A stretch of 64,000 bases of DNA from Psychrobium sp. MM17-31. GTDB taxonomy: Bacteria; Pseudomonadota; Gammaproteobacteria; Enterobacterales; Psychrobiaceae. Location: contig NZ_JAKRGA010000003.1 of assembly GCF_022347785.1 (NCBI RefSeq), positions 124,001 to 188,000 of the forward strand, written 5' to 3'. The notes under the pieces are model-generated. The model was not told where the DNA came from and did not search any database. It worked only from the letters and a program-made list of their open reading frames with translations. Made by a program: the position numbers and the translations under genes. Of this stretch, positions 1-8,703 are shown in pieces (the first letter of the stretch is position 1; every line of letters starts with the position of its first letter).

Positions 1-1190
1 TCACGTTGTGCACCACCGATGATTTCACCGATGCCTGGGGCTAATACATCCATTGCTGCAACCGTTTTGCCATCATCGTTCATACGCATGTAGAAGGCTT
101 TGATGTCTTTCGGGTAGTTTTGCAGAATAACTGGCGCGCCAACGTGCTCTTCTGCAAGGTAACGTTCGTGCTCAGATGATAAATCTACGCCCCATTCAAC
201 TGGGAATTCGAATTTCTTACCAGATGCTTTTAAGATTTCGATGGCGTCGGTGTAATCCATGCGTACGAAATCTGAATCAATCATTTGCTCCATACGGCTG
301 ATACAATCTTTATCAACGCGTTGTTGGAAGAAGGCCATATCATCTGGACGCTCTTCAAGTACGGCTTTGAAGACGTATTTCAGCATGGCTTCAGCAAGAT
401 CAGCGGCATCGCTTAATTCAGCGAAGGCGATTTCCGGTTCAACCATCCAGAACTCAGCTAGGTGACGTGTCGTATTTGAGTTTTCTGCGCGGAACGTTGG
501 ACCAAAGGTGTACACTTTACCCATGGCACACGCATAAGCTTCAGCGTTTAACTGACCAGATACCGTTAAGAAAGTCTCTTTGCCGAAGAAGTCTTTGTCG
601 TAATCAACCATGCCTTTGTCGTCTAACGGCAGGTTCTCGTTATCTAAGGTACTAACGCGGAACATTTCGCCAGCGCCTTCACAGTCACTTGCTGTGATAA
701 GTGGCGTGCTAACCCAAATGTAGCCTTGCTCGTGGTAAAAACGGTGAATTGCTTGTGATAAACAGTTACGAACACGAGCAACAGCACCAATGATGTTAGT
801 GCGAGGACGTAGGTGAGCAACTTCACGTAAGTATTCAATAGAATGACGCTTAGCCGCCATTGGGTAAGTTTCTGGCTCATCAACTAAACCAATAACTTCT
901 ACAGCGGTTGCTTGCAGTTCAAAGGCTTGACCTTTACCTTGCGACTCAACCACGTTACCTGTTACTGCAACTGAACAGCCAGCAGTAAGCGATAACACGT
1001 CGTTATTGTAATTTTCTAGAGTATTTTCGATAACCGCCTGTACTGGATCAAAACCTGAACCATCGTAAATCGCCAAAAATGAGATCCCAGCTTTAGAATC
1101 TCGACGAGTACGAACCCATCCTTTAACTGTGGTAATTTCGCCGATACTGACTTTGCCAGCAAGAATATCGGCTACAGTGGCCAAACTCAT
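1..1190 (-). CDS. asnS: Asparaginyl-tRNA synthetase (3' end cut by window)
   Basis: Charges tRNA-Asn with asparagine in the cytoplasm. Translating the minus strand from ATG at 1190 gives about 396 residues of a family usually near 466, so the C-terminal class II motif 3 lies outside the window. The N-terminal OB-fold anticodon-binding domain ([17 protein letters not shown] near residue 25) is followed by the class II core, with motif 2 in [21 protein letters not shown]-like sequence (the usual TFRAE...HLAEFWM signature). The [14 protein letters not shown] form separates AsnRS from AspRS. No frameshift is seen. The start is followed by [10 protein letters not shown], typical for the family. 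Confidence 0.97.
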   Translation of the reverse strand, partial: MSLATVADILAGKVSIGEITTVKGWVRTRRDSKAGISFLAIYDGSGFDPVQAVIENTLENYNNDVLSLTAGCSVAVTGNVVESQGKGQAFELQATAVEVIGLVDEPETYPMAAKRHSIEYLREVAHLRPRTNIIGAVARVRNCLSQAIHRFYHEQGYIWVSTPLITASDCEGAGEMFRVSTLDNENLPLDDKGMVDYDKDFFGKETFLTVSGQLNAEAYACAMGKVYTFGPTFRAENSNTTRHLAEFWMVEPEIAFAELSDAADLAEAMLKYVFKAVLEERPDDMAFFQQRVDKDCISRMEQMIDSDFVRMDYTDAIEILKASGKKFEFPVEWGVDLSSEHERYLAEEHVGAPVILQNYPKDIKAFYMRMNDDGKTVAAMDVLAPGIGEIIGGAQR

Positions 1191-1378
1191 TAAACTATAC
1201 TCCAAAGATATTTTTTAAATTAATAATGTAGTCTGGCAATACTACTTGGCTTTATCGAATACACAAGGGCTAAAGGGCATTTATTACGGCATATTTGATA
1301 AATTATTTTGTTAACGGTTTAATTTTTGGGCACTCACTACGGCGATGGTTTAAAATTATAGTTATCAGTGGGGCTGTT

Positions 1379-1723
1379 ATGACAAAAAAGCTGTTAGATA
1401 AAATACATTTATTGAGTTACGCCATGACTATTGTCGGTTGGTGTTTAATTATCTATGCGTTGATAATTTTCGATAATGCGCGACCTGAAATGGCGACGGT
1501 GGTGACCAACTACTTTGGGATTGAGGTGCGAGAGAATTGGCTGGAGGACGTGTTTGAACGACTCAAATATTTATTGTGGTTTTGTGCAGTCACTAGTTTT
1601 ATAAGTTTGCTACTCAACTGGTATCTCAATATTACGTATCACAAACGCTTTTCAATGGCGATTGTTCTGTTGTTCATTGTGTCAGCTGTAGCTGTGATGC
1701 TCCTAGGTGCAATTGACCCTTAG
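1379..1723 (+). CDS. Small three-helix membrane protein, unknown function
   Basis: A 114-residue protein from ATG 1379, chosen over an upstream in-frame ATG at 1295 because GGGG lies just before it and the family-like start MTKKLLDKIHLL follows. Three hydrophobic segments are visible (about residues 13-32, 62-82 and 92-110), separated by a loop containing VTNYFGIEVRENWLEDVFER. I do not recognise the family. It lies alone between asnS (divergent) and a Nudix gene (convergent), so context gives no role. Confidence 0.7.
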   Translation: MTKKLLDKIHLLSYAMTIVGWCLIIYALIIFDNARPEMATVVTNYFGIEVRENWLEDVFERLKYLLWFCAVTSFISLLLNWYLNITYHKRFSMAIVLLFIVSAVAVMLLGAIDP

Positions 1724-1754
1724 ATCTAATATTGCTGGAAGATTTAGTCTTCAT

Positions 1755-2324
1755 TTAGTCTTCAAGCAGTAATCTAAACTGCTCAATAATGGCCGCTGTT
1801 GCTCCCCAAATTGCGTGGCCTTGGCAGGGTTTAAAATAGACATCGACTTTGATTTGAGGGCGTACAATGGGCAAGATGAAGTGGCGCGGATTACTCAGAA
1901 ACTCTTTTACTGGTACTTCAATTAATTCACTCACCTCGCCGTCGTTGACGGTAAAGTCAACATCACTTTTCACAAAGCCGATGTAAGGTTTGATTCTAAA
2001 GCCTGTGATGGTGTCGTGGTGGGGGAGCTCGCCAAATAATTCAATATCCCTAGCGCCAATACCAAGTTCTTCAAACGTTTCTCGTTTTGCTGTGTATCTT
2101 AAATCGCCGTCTTCTTGGTCGAATTTGCCACCCGGAAAGCTGATCTGTCCGGGATGATGTCTTAAATGAGGGCTGCGTTTGGTCAGCAACAGTACCATTT
2201 CACCATTACGCTCGATAAGAGGCAGAAGCACGGCACTTTGTTTAAGGCGCAGGTGTTTAACACTCAATTGTGTATGGGATAACGCTCTGAGGTTAAACCG
2301 GGTAATCAATTGCTGCCGATTCAT
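1755..2324 (-). CDS. Nudix hydrolase, CoA pyrophosphatase type (NudL-like)
   Basis: Predicted to split coenzyme A or acyl-CoA into 3',5'-ADP and phosphopantetheine. The 189-residue protein carries the CoA-specific signature LLTKRSPHLRHHPGQISFPGG (about residues 45-65), which matches the UPF0035 pattern of NudL/PCD1 enzymes, directly followed by the Nudix helix with REtfEELGI. The catalytic glutamates of REXXEEXGU are intact. AAGGA lies upstream of the ATG at 2324. It is followed on the same strand's upstream side by pabB with a 50-bp gap, a neighbourhood also found in enterobacteria (pabB-nudL), so the two are probably co-transcribed. Confidence 0.93.
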   Translation of the reverse strand: MNRQQLITRFNLRALSHTQLSVKHLRLKQSAVLLPLIERNGEMVLLLTKRSPHLRHHPGQISFPGGKFDQEDGDLRYTAKRETFEELGIGARDIELFGELPHHDTITGFRIKPYIGFVKSDVDFTVNDGEVSELIEVPVKEFLSNPRHFILPIVRPQIKVDVYFKPCQGHAIWGATAAIIEQFRLLLED

Positions 2325-2374
2325 GTCGCTGGTCCTTCCATTTGCCTAAGTTAGTGTTATTGGCGATTCAGTCG

Positions 2375-3751
2375 TCAACTTTCTTGCAGCACAGGCATGA
2401 TAGACGCCAATTTATCAAAGCACTCTTGATATTCTGATTCACAGATTGAGTCAGCAACAATACCACCGCCAGCCCAGCAATACATTAGATCTTTGGTCGC
2501 AAGCAAGGTTCTAATGGTAATAGAGGTGTCCATATTGCCATTAGCGCTGATATAGCCGATGGAGCCACAATAGACACTACGTCGTGATGGCTCAAGGGAA
2601 TCGATAATATTCATGGCACTAATTTTTGGTGCACCTGTAATTGAGCCACCAGGAAAGGCATCACGCAATAGTTGAATAGGGGAGACATCTTTAGGTAACT
2701 GAGCTGTAACTGTACTCACCAGATGATGTACATTTTCAAAACTCTCAATATCAAATAGCTTAGGTACTGCAACGCTACCAGCGACAGCAGTTCGGCCAAT
2801 GTCGTTTCGAAGGAGATCGACAATCATTAGGTTTTCGCTTTGATCTTTTTCGCTATTACGTAACCTTTGTGCCGACGCTTGATCTTTTACCGGATCTCGA
2901 TACCGCGGCATGGTGCCCTTAATTGGCTTAGTCTCGATTTGCTGGTCTTTGGTTTGTAAAAATCGCTCAGGTGAAACACTTAAAATTGCACAATCGTCTA
3001 GTCTTACAAACGCACTAAAGGGCGTCTCATTAGCATCTGTCAGCAATTGATAGGCTCTATATTCATCGCCTTGATAGCCCATCGAGAGGCGCTGCGTAAG
3101 GTTGATTTGATAACAATCACCAGCACGTAAATGATTCTGAACTTGCTGAAATTTTTGTTGATATTGCGCAAAGTCAATTTGTTTTTGCCATCCACTCATC
3201 GCCTTAAATGACGCTAGCTGTGGTTTAGACTCAAGTCGGTCATAAATATCTGACAACGTTTGCTGATGGCCGTGTTCATCACTTTGCGATACAAGGGTGT
3301 AATGCTGAGTAGCCTTGTTGAAGACAATGGCATGGCGATAAATGCCCACCGCCATTAAAGGCGCGTCAATATCTGATTTTGCAATCGAAGAAAGCTGTTC
3401 ACAATAACGTCCTAAATCATAACTAAATAATCCGACAGCTCCGCCAGTAAAGGGGAGTTGAGATGAGGCCGTAGCAAACGTCATGGATGCAAGCGACTTT
3501 TCTAGCAAATCAAAAGGATTGCCGTTGTGGACATCGGTTTTCCCTGTCTCTCGATTGACGATAGTTGTTGACGATTCGTCACTGAGTAATGTCATTGCTG
3601 GCTCGAACACAATAACGTCAGTTGTCGCATCAACGTGAGGAGAGTTGCCAGAATCGAGAAACATCGACCAAGGAATCTGTGCAAAATGAGCAAATAGTTC
3701 GCGAGGAGAAAGAGGAATTGTTAATTGGCTTTGGAAAATCGCTGCGGACAT
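2375..3751 (-). CDS. pabB: Aminodeoxychorismate synthase component I
   Basis: Makes 4-amino-4-deoxychorismate from chorismate with the PabA glutaminase, the first step of p-aminobenzoate and folate synthesis. The 458-residue protein has the chorismate-binding family motifs in order: IKGTMPR (the PabB-type KPIKGT signature with the active-site Lys), ENLMIVDLLRND, FPGGSITGAPK and the C-terminal ESEYQECFDK. The IKGT motif distinguishes PabB from anthranilate synthase (PIAGT). Length is normal for PabB. It precedes the NudL-like gene in a likely two-gene operon and is divergent from fumarase. Confidence 0.95.
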   Translation of the reverse strand: MSAAIFQSQLTIPLSPRELFAHFAQIPWSMFLDSGNSPHVDATTDVIVFEPAMTLLSDESSTTIVNRETGKTDVHNGNPFDLLEKSLASMTFATASSQLPFTGGAVGLFSYDLGRYCEQLSSIAKSDIDAPLMAVGIYRHAIVFNKATQHYTLVSQSDEHGHQQTLSDIYDRLESKPQLASFKAMSGWQKQIDFAQYQQKFQQVQNHLRAGDCYQINLTQRLSMGYQGDEYRAYQLLTDANETPFSAFVRLDDCAILSVSPERFLQTKDQQIETKPIKGTMPRYRDPVKDQASAQRLRNSEKDQSENLMIVDLLRNDIGRTAVAGSVAVPKLFDIESFENVHHLVSTVTAQLPKDVSPIQLLRDAFPGGSITGAPKISAMNIIDSLEPSRRSVYCGSIGYISANGNMDTSITIRTLLATKDLMYCWAGGGIVADSICESEYQECFDKLASIMPVLQES

Positions 3752-3947
3752 TTTAACCTATTACTGCTGTTGGACGTTGGTAGCACTTGGCTACTGAAGT
3801 AAATGCGGGGTATTATATACTTAAATAATAAAAAGTTTTAGCGCCATTACGCAGCCATATGTGTTGATCATTAATACCAATATGCTTAAGTTGTGCTAAA
3901 TCTTATCTAATAATCACAAGCAATAGTCCAATCCACAGGGGATTTTA

Positions 3948-5459
3948 ATGTCAGTTATCAAAAAAGCAGACTTTATCGAGAGTATCGAAGACGCGCTGCA
4001 ATATATTTCTTACTACCACCCGAAAGACTTTATTGATGCGATGGAAAAAGCTTACAACACTGAACAAAGCAGTGCTGCTAAGGACGCCATGGCGCAAATC
4101 TTAATTAACTCTCGCATGTCAGCTGAAGGACACCGTCCACTGTGTCAAGACACTGGTATTGTTACCTGTTTCGTGAAAATCGGCATGAACGTGCGTTGGG
4201 ATTCTGATCTTACAGTGCAAGAAATGGTTGATGAAGGTGTCCGTCGCGCTTACAACAACCCTGACAATCCACTTCGCGCTTCTATTGTTGCCGATCCTGC
4301 TGGCAGCCGTAAGAATACGCGTGATAATACGCCAGCCGTTGTTCATATCGATATGGTTGCAGGTGATGAAGTTGAAGTTATGATTGCAGCCAAAGGCGGC
4401 GGTAGTGAAAACAAATCAAAAATGGTGATGTTAAACCCAAGTGATTCGATTGAAGATTGGGTTCTAAAAACAGTACCAACCATGGGTGCAGGTTGGTGTC
4501 CACCAGGTATGCTAGGCATAGGCATTGGCGGCACCGCTGAAAAAGCGGCTGTTATGGCAAAAGAAGCGCTAATGGAAAGCATCGATATTCACGAGGTTAT
4601 CGAAAAAGGCCCACAGTCTGGTGAAGAGCAATTGCGTTTAGACATCTTCAACGGTGTAAACAAATTAGGTATCGGCGCACAAGGCCTTGGCGGTGTGCAT
4701 ACTGTATTAGATATTAAAATCAAATCTGCTCCAACGCACGCCGCGTCTAAACCTGTAGTGATGATTCCAAACTGTGCGGCGACGCGCCATGTACATTTCC
4801 ATCTTAACGGCAGTGGTCCTGCTGATCTTCAGCCGCCAAAACTTGAAGACTGGCCAGAAATCACCTGGGAAGTCGGAGAAAATGTGCGCCGTGTAAACGT
4901 TGATAACTTAGCTAAAGAAGATATTGCTGAGTGGAAAACGGGTGAAACCGTCTTGTTAAGCGGTAAGATCTTAACGGGTCGTGATGCTGCCCATAAGAAG
5001 ATTCAAGATCTATTAGCTTCTGGTGAAGGTTTACCTGCAGGTGTTGATTTCAACGGTAAGTTTATCTATTACGTTGGCCCTGTTGATGCTGTTGGTGATG
5101 AGGTTGTTGGTCCTGCTGGCCCAACAACGTCAACCCGAATGGATAAGTTCACTAAGATGATGTTAGAAGAGACTGGCCTGCTTGGTACTATAGGTAAAGC
5201 AGAGCGTGGCCCAGCGACCGTTGAAGTTATCAAAGATAACAAGTCAGTTTATTTAATGGCTGTTGGTGGCGCTGCATACCTTGTATCTAAAGCCATCAAG
5301 AAAGCAAAAGTAGTTGCCTTCCCAGAACTTGGTATGGAAGCTATCTACGAATTTGAAGTAGAGGACATGCCTGTTACTGTTGCGGTAGATTCAACTGGTG
5401 ATAACGCCCATGATACGGGACCAGCTACTTGGAAAGTTAAATTGCAAGATCCCGCATAG
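3948..5459 (+). CDS. fumA: Class I fumarate hydratase ([4Fe-4S], fumA/fumB type)
   Basis: Interconverts fumarate and malate in the TCA cycle. The 503-residue single-chain protein has the N-terminal alpha-like part (RPLCQDTGIVTCFVKIG, GGGSENKS, GWCPPG.LGIGIGG) and the C-terminal beta-like part (GKILTGRDAAHKK, YYVGPVDAVGDEVVGPAGPTT) of oxygen-sensitive iron-sulfur fumarases. The conserved Cys in LCQDTG, WCPPG and NCAATRH are the expected cluster ligands. AGGGG sits 10 bp before the ATG. It stands alone with its own terminator at 5481-5508. Class I enzymes are oxygen-labile, fitting an organism that also has FNR-controlled high-affinity oxidases. Confidence 0.96.
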   Translation: MSVIKKADFIESIEDALQYISYYHPKDFIDAMEKAYNTEQSSAAKDAMAQILINSRMSAEGHRPLCQDTGIVTCFVKIGMNVRWDSDLTVQEMVDEGVRRAYNNPDNPLRASIVADPAGSRKNTRDNTPAVVHIDMVAGDEVEVMIAAKGGGSENKSKMVMLNPSDSIEDWVLKTVPTMGAGWCPPGMLGIGIGGTAEKAAVMAKEALMESIDIHEVIEKGPQSGEEQLRLDIFNGVNKLGIGAQGLGGVHTVLDIKIKSAPTHAASKPVVMIPNCAATRHVHFHLNGSGPADLQPPKLEDWPEITWEVGENVRRVNVDNLAKEDIAEWKTGETVLLSGKILTGRDAAHKKIQDLLASGEGLPAGVDFNGKFIYYVGPVDAVGDEVVGPAGPTTSTRMDKFTKMMLEETGLLGTIGKAERGPATVEVIKDNKSVYLMAVGGAAYLVSKAIKKAKVVAFPELGMEAIYEFEVEDMPVTVAVDSTGDNAHDTGPATWKVKLQDPA

Positions 5460-5480
5460 ATAATTAGTGATTATCGGTTA

Positions 5481-5508
5481 AAAGGCACTCAATAGAGTGC
5501 CTTTTTTG
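5481..5508 (+). terminator. Rho-independent terminator of fumarase gene
   Basis: Perfect stem AAAGGCACTC / GAGTGCCTTT with an AATA loop, followed by a T run; 22 bp after the fumarase stop codon. Confidence 0.92.
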
Positions 5509-5610
5509 TAAAGGAGCTTCGTCATTTAGACGATTTCATTGCATCGCAATGCGCAAACTGGTATACCCTATACAAAAATAATTATTCTCATATTTTAAAG
5601 GCTTATTGAC

Positions 5611-7656
5611 ATGAAACGTCGATTTTCAACGCTAAATACACTAATGATTGCCGCCGGCTTAGTTGCCGCACCAAGCGCAATTGCCAAAGGGTTCGACGTT
5701 CGAACACTCACTAACTTAGATTCGATTCACTCAAGTGCCGTATCACCGGACGGTAGTGCACTAGTTTATGGCTTTAAACAAGTTAACAATGGTAAGAGTG
5801 TTTCAAACCTCTACCTAAAATCCCTCAATAGTAAAACCAATGATAAACAACTGACCAATAATGCGACGACAGAGCACAGTGTCGTGTTTAGTCCTGATAA
5901 TAAGTCTGTCTACTTTCTGTCTAGCCGCAGTGGCTCTTCACAGGTATGGCAATTGCCACTCACTGGTGGTGAAGCAATGCAGGTAACTGATCTGCCATTA
6001 AACGTTGATGGATTTAAACTATCGGGTGACGGTAAACACATCGTGCTGACGATGGCGGTATTTAACGAATGTAGTGATTTAAAATGTAGTAAGGACAAAT
6101 TCGCACAAATCGCTAACAAGCCGAACGCTGGCAAAGTGTATAACCAATTGATGGTGCGTCACTGGGATACGTGGAACGATGGCAGTTATAAACACTTATT
6201 TGTTGGTGGACTTAACGGAAAGGTGATAACCCAAGTTACCGATGTCACACAAGGTTTAGCGACAGATATTCCAGCGAAACCTTTCTCAGGGATGGAAGAA
6301 GTCAGTTTTACGCCAGATAATCAGGCAATTGTTTACTCAGCAAAAGCGCCGAGTAAAGACCAAGCGATGCACACCAACTTTGATTTATGGCAGGTCAAGT
6401 TAGACGGTAAAGATCGCGTTAATCTCACTGAAAAAAATAAAGCATGGGATGCGCATCCGACATTTTCGCCAGACGGCCGTTACATGGCATACGCCGCGAT
6501 GTCTAAACCGGGTGCTGAGTCAGATCGTTTTGCCATTATGCTAAAGGATTTGGTTACTGGTACGGTAAAAGAAGTTGCACCATTGTGGGATCGTTCGGTG
6601 AGACAAATGGCTTTCGCACCTGATAGTCGAAATTTGATTGTGACTGCGCAAGATCTCGGTCAGGTATCTCTCTTTATGATCAATATTCAGTTTGGCGATA
6701 TCAAGCAAATCCATAGCGATGGTAGTGCAGGGATTGTAGGTGTTGCCGACAAAGATATTGTGATTAGCAAAAAAGCACTAAATAACCCTGGACAGTTATA
6801 CAAGGTTAGTTTTGATGGTGGTCACATCGAGCAGCTAACTGATATCAACAAAGAGAAATTAAAAGACGTCGATTTTGGACAATTCTCACAGTTCTCATTT
6901 AAAGGTTGGAACGACGAGACGGTATACGGTTATTGGGTGAAGCCAGCTGGCTTTAAGGCTGGGCAAAAATACCCAATGGCATTCTTGATCCACGGCGGTC
7001 CTCAAGGCTCATTTGGAAACTCGTGGTCAACGCGTTGGAATCCACAACTATGGGCTGGTGCAGGCTATGGTGTTGTGATGATCGACTTCCATGGTTCTAC
7101 GGGCTATGGTCAAGAATTTACCGACTCAATTAATCAAGATTGGGGCGGTAAACCACTTGAAGATCTGCAAAAGGGCATGGCGGCCGTGACCAAGCAACAA
7201 CCGTGGCTCGATGGCAACAATGCCTGTGCGTTAGGTGCGTCGTATGGCGGTTACATGGTGAACTGGATTGCTGGTAATTGGAGTGATCAATTCAAGTGTC
7301 TGGTGAATCACGCTGGTCTATTTGATATGCGCATGTTCTACAACGTCACTGAAGAGCTGTGGTTCCCAAGCACTGATTTTGGTGGTAGTTACGAAGCGGT
7401 TTCAAAGAACTATGAGAAGTTTAACCCAGTAAACTATGTTGAAAATTGGAAAACGCCAATGTTGGTTATCCATGGCGAAAAAGACTTCCGTGTACCTTAT
7501 GGCCAAGGGCTCGCTGCCTTTACAGTTTTACAAAGTAAAAACATCGATTCGCAGCTGATTGTGTTTCCGAAAGAAAATCACTGGATCTTAAATAACGACA
7601 ATAAAGTGCAATGGTATGATGCAGTACTTAATTGGATGAACAAATATACTCGCTAA
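5611..7656 (+). CDS. Secreted S9-family serine peptidase (prolyl oligopeptidase / DPP-like)
   Basis: A 681-residue exopeptidase-like protein predicted to be exported: an N-terminal signal peptide (MKRRFSTLNTLMIAAGLVAA, cleavage near residues 25-26). Residues about 30-400 form a WD40-like beta-propeller (repeated SPDG/APDS motifs such as FSPDGRYMAY), and residues about 420-681 the alpha/beta hydrolase domain. The catalytic triad can be placed as Ser544 in GASYGGYM, Asp625 in GEKDFRV and His657 in KENHW. It probably trims dipeptides or acylated residues in the periplasm. It is monocistronic, with a terminator at 7698-7733. Its exact specificity cannot be told from sequence. Confidence 0.93.
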   Translation: MKRRFSTLNTLMIAAGLVAAPSAIAKGFDVRTLTNLDSIHSSAVSPDGSALVYGFKQVNNGKSVSNLYLKSLNSKTNDKQLTNNATTEHSVVFSPDNKSVYFLSSRSGSSQVWQLPLTGGEAMQVTDLPLNVDGFKLSGDGKHIVLTMAVFNECSDLKCSKDKFAQIANKPNAGKVYNQLMVRHWDTWNDGSYKHLFVGGLNGKVITQVTDVTQGLATDIPAKPFSGMEEVSFTPDNQAIVYSAKAPSKDQAMHTNFDLWQVKLDGKDRVNLTEKNKAWDAHPTFSPDGRYMAYAAMSKPGAESDRFAIMLKDLVTGTVKEVAPLWDRSVRQMAFAPDSRNLIVTAQDLGQVSLFMINIQFGDIKQIHSDGSAGIVGVADKDIVISKKALNNPGQLYKVSFDGGHIEQLTDINKEKLKDVDFGQFSQFSFKGWNDETVYGYWVKPAGFKAGQKYPMAFLIHGGPQGSFGNSWSTRWNPQLWAGAGYGVVMIDFHGSTGYGQEFTDSINQDWGGKPLEDLQKGMAAVTKQQPWLDGNNACALGASYGGYMVNWIAGNWSDQFKCLVNHAGLFDMRMFYNVTEELWFPSTDFGGSYEAVSKNYEKFNPVNYVENWKTPMLVIHGEKDFRVPYGQGLAAFTVLQSKNIDSQLIVFPKENHWILNNDNKVQWYDAVLNWMNKYTR

Positions 7657-7697
7657 TCTATAGTAGTAAATTCATCAGCTAGTGTTATTTAGTAAAG

Positions 7698-7733
7698 CAC
7701 CGTTTGATTTCTGTAATTAAACGGTGTTTTTTT
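7698..7733 (+). terminator. Rho-independent terminator after S9 peptidase
   Basis: Stem CACCGTTT / AAACGGTG with a 13-nt loop and a following run of T. Confidence 0.85.
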
Positions 7734-7826
7734 ATGCAGAAAATAACGTAACTACAGGTAAAAAGGGCAATAAACGGCTATAAAACAAGGTTCTTTTTCG
7801 AAATTTTATAGCGTATACTTGCCCCC

Positions 7827-7870
7827 TTGACACAATTTGTACAAGCGTTGTATTTTAAACGTTTGTTTAA
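7827..7870 (+). promoter_or_regulatory. psrA promoter with overlapping PsrA-type operator
   Basis: Sigma-70 promoter: TTGACA at 7827-7832, an 18-bp spacer, TATTTT at 7851-7856. A perfect inverted repeat TTAAAC-GTTT-GTTTAA occupies 7855-7870, overlapping the -10 and the start point. It contains AAAC-N4-GTTT, the spacing known for PsrA operators, and lies 16 bp before the GTG start of the PsrA-like gene. This indicates negative autoregulation (inference). Confidence 0.75.
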
Positions 7871-7886
7871 TCACGGGAAAAGTAGT

Positions 7887-8519
7887 GTGCAGAAAATAGA
7901 CACAAAAACAAAAATTCTTAACGCTGCCGAGCAACTATTTGCAGAGCGCGGTTTTGCTGACACGTCACTGCGATTAATTACCAGCCAAGCTGAAGTAAAC
8001 CTTGCGTCGGTGAATTATCACTTTGGCTCTAAAAAAGAATTGATCCAAGCAGTGCTAGCTCGCTACCTAGACGTCTTTGCGCCTGCTTTAGAATCGACCT
8101 TACAATCGCTAATCGACAAGCAAGAGCGCATCGATCAAATCCAAGTGTTTAATTGTTTAATCGAGCCATTGTTATCACTAGACTCATATAGACATCAAGG
8201 TACAACAGTGTTTTTAAGCTTGTTAGGCCGTGGTTATCTTGAAAGCCAAGGGCACTTACGTTGGTATATCATGACCAACTACGGCAAGGTGGTAAGTTTG
8301 TTTAACCATGTTGTACGTGAAGCAAATCCACACTTATCGAGTGAAGAGATCTTCTGGCGTCTTCACTTCACGCTTGGTTCTGTGGTATTTACAATGGGGT
8401 CAAGCAAGGCGCTTATCGATATCGCGAAAGCGGACTTTAACGCCGATGTTGATATCGAAGGTTTGATCCACCGCGTTATCCCATTTATTGCAGCGGGTGT
8501 TAGCAGCCCTGCAAAATAA
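7887..8519 (+). CDS. psrA: TetR-family regulator, PsrA-like
   Basis: A 210-residue regulator resembling PsrA of Pseudomonas/Shewanella along its whole length: N-terminal helix-turn-helix with AAEQLFAERGFADTSLR and VNLASVNYHFGSKKELIQAV (about residues 10-55), then an all-alpha ligand domain with SQGHLRWY..NYGKV and FWRLHFTLGSVVF. PsrA represses fatty-acid oxidation genes and is released by long-chain acyl ligands. I chose GTG 7887 because the longer TTG-started frame at 7827 would begin inside the -35 box. Upstream is a palindromic operator (7855-7870), so autoregulation is likely; a terminator follows at 8532-8556. Confidence 0.85.
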   Translation: MQKIDTKTKILNAAEQLFAERGFADTSLRLITSQAEVNLASVNYHFGSKKELIQAVLARYLDVFAPALESTLQSLIDKQERIDQIQVFNCLIEPLLSLDSYRHQGTTVFLSLLGRGYLESQGHLRWYIMTNYGKVVSLFNHVVREANPHLSSEEIFWRLHFTLGSVVFTMGSSKALIDIAKADFNADVDIEGLIHRVIPFIAAGVSSPAK

Positions 8520-8531
8520 ATTGTTAGTAAG

Positions 8532-8556
8532 AAACCCACCGCAAGGTGGGTTTTTT
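8532..8556 (+). terminator. Rho-independent terminator of psrA
   Basis: Stem AAACCCACC / GGTGGGTTT with a GCAA loop and a T run, 12 bp after the stop codon. Confidence 0.93.
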
Positions 8557-8703
8557 GTTTGTGCTATACCATCACGCAATGCGTCAACTTTGCGTAACAA
8601 CGATTTACAATAAAAACCAATACTGTCGGCTTAATTGTTAATTATCTTTCAGTTATGATCGTCGGCGTTACAAAAAATATAATTATAAATAAAGGAAGTT
8701 AGT

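Noticed and set aside
1229-1246. GTAGT...ACTAC inverted repeat before asnS
   Set aside because: Five-base arms with an 8-nt spacer are expected by chance in AT-rich DNA.
4119-4582. Open frames antisense to fumarase
   Set aside because: They carry no family signal and lie wholly inside a well-supported gene; the same applies to other long antisense or shifted frames, for example in ccoI, gnd and asnS.
8557-8703. Glycine riboswitch before the AGCS symporter
   Set aside because: Such riboswitches precede AGCS genes in some Vibrio, but this leader is short, AT-rich and shows no glycine-aptamer helices.
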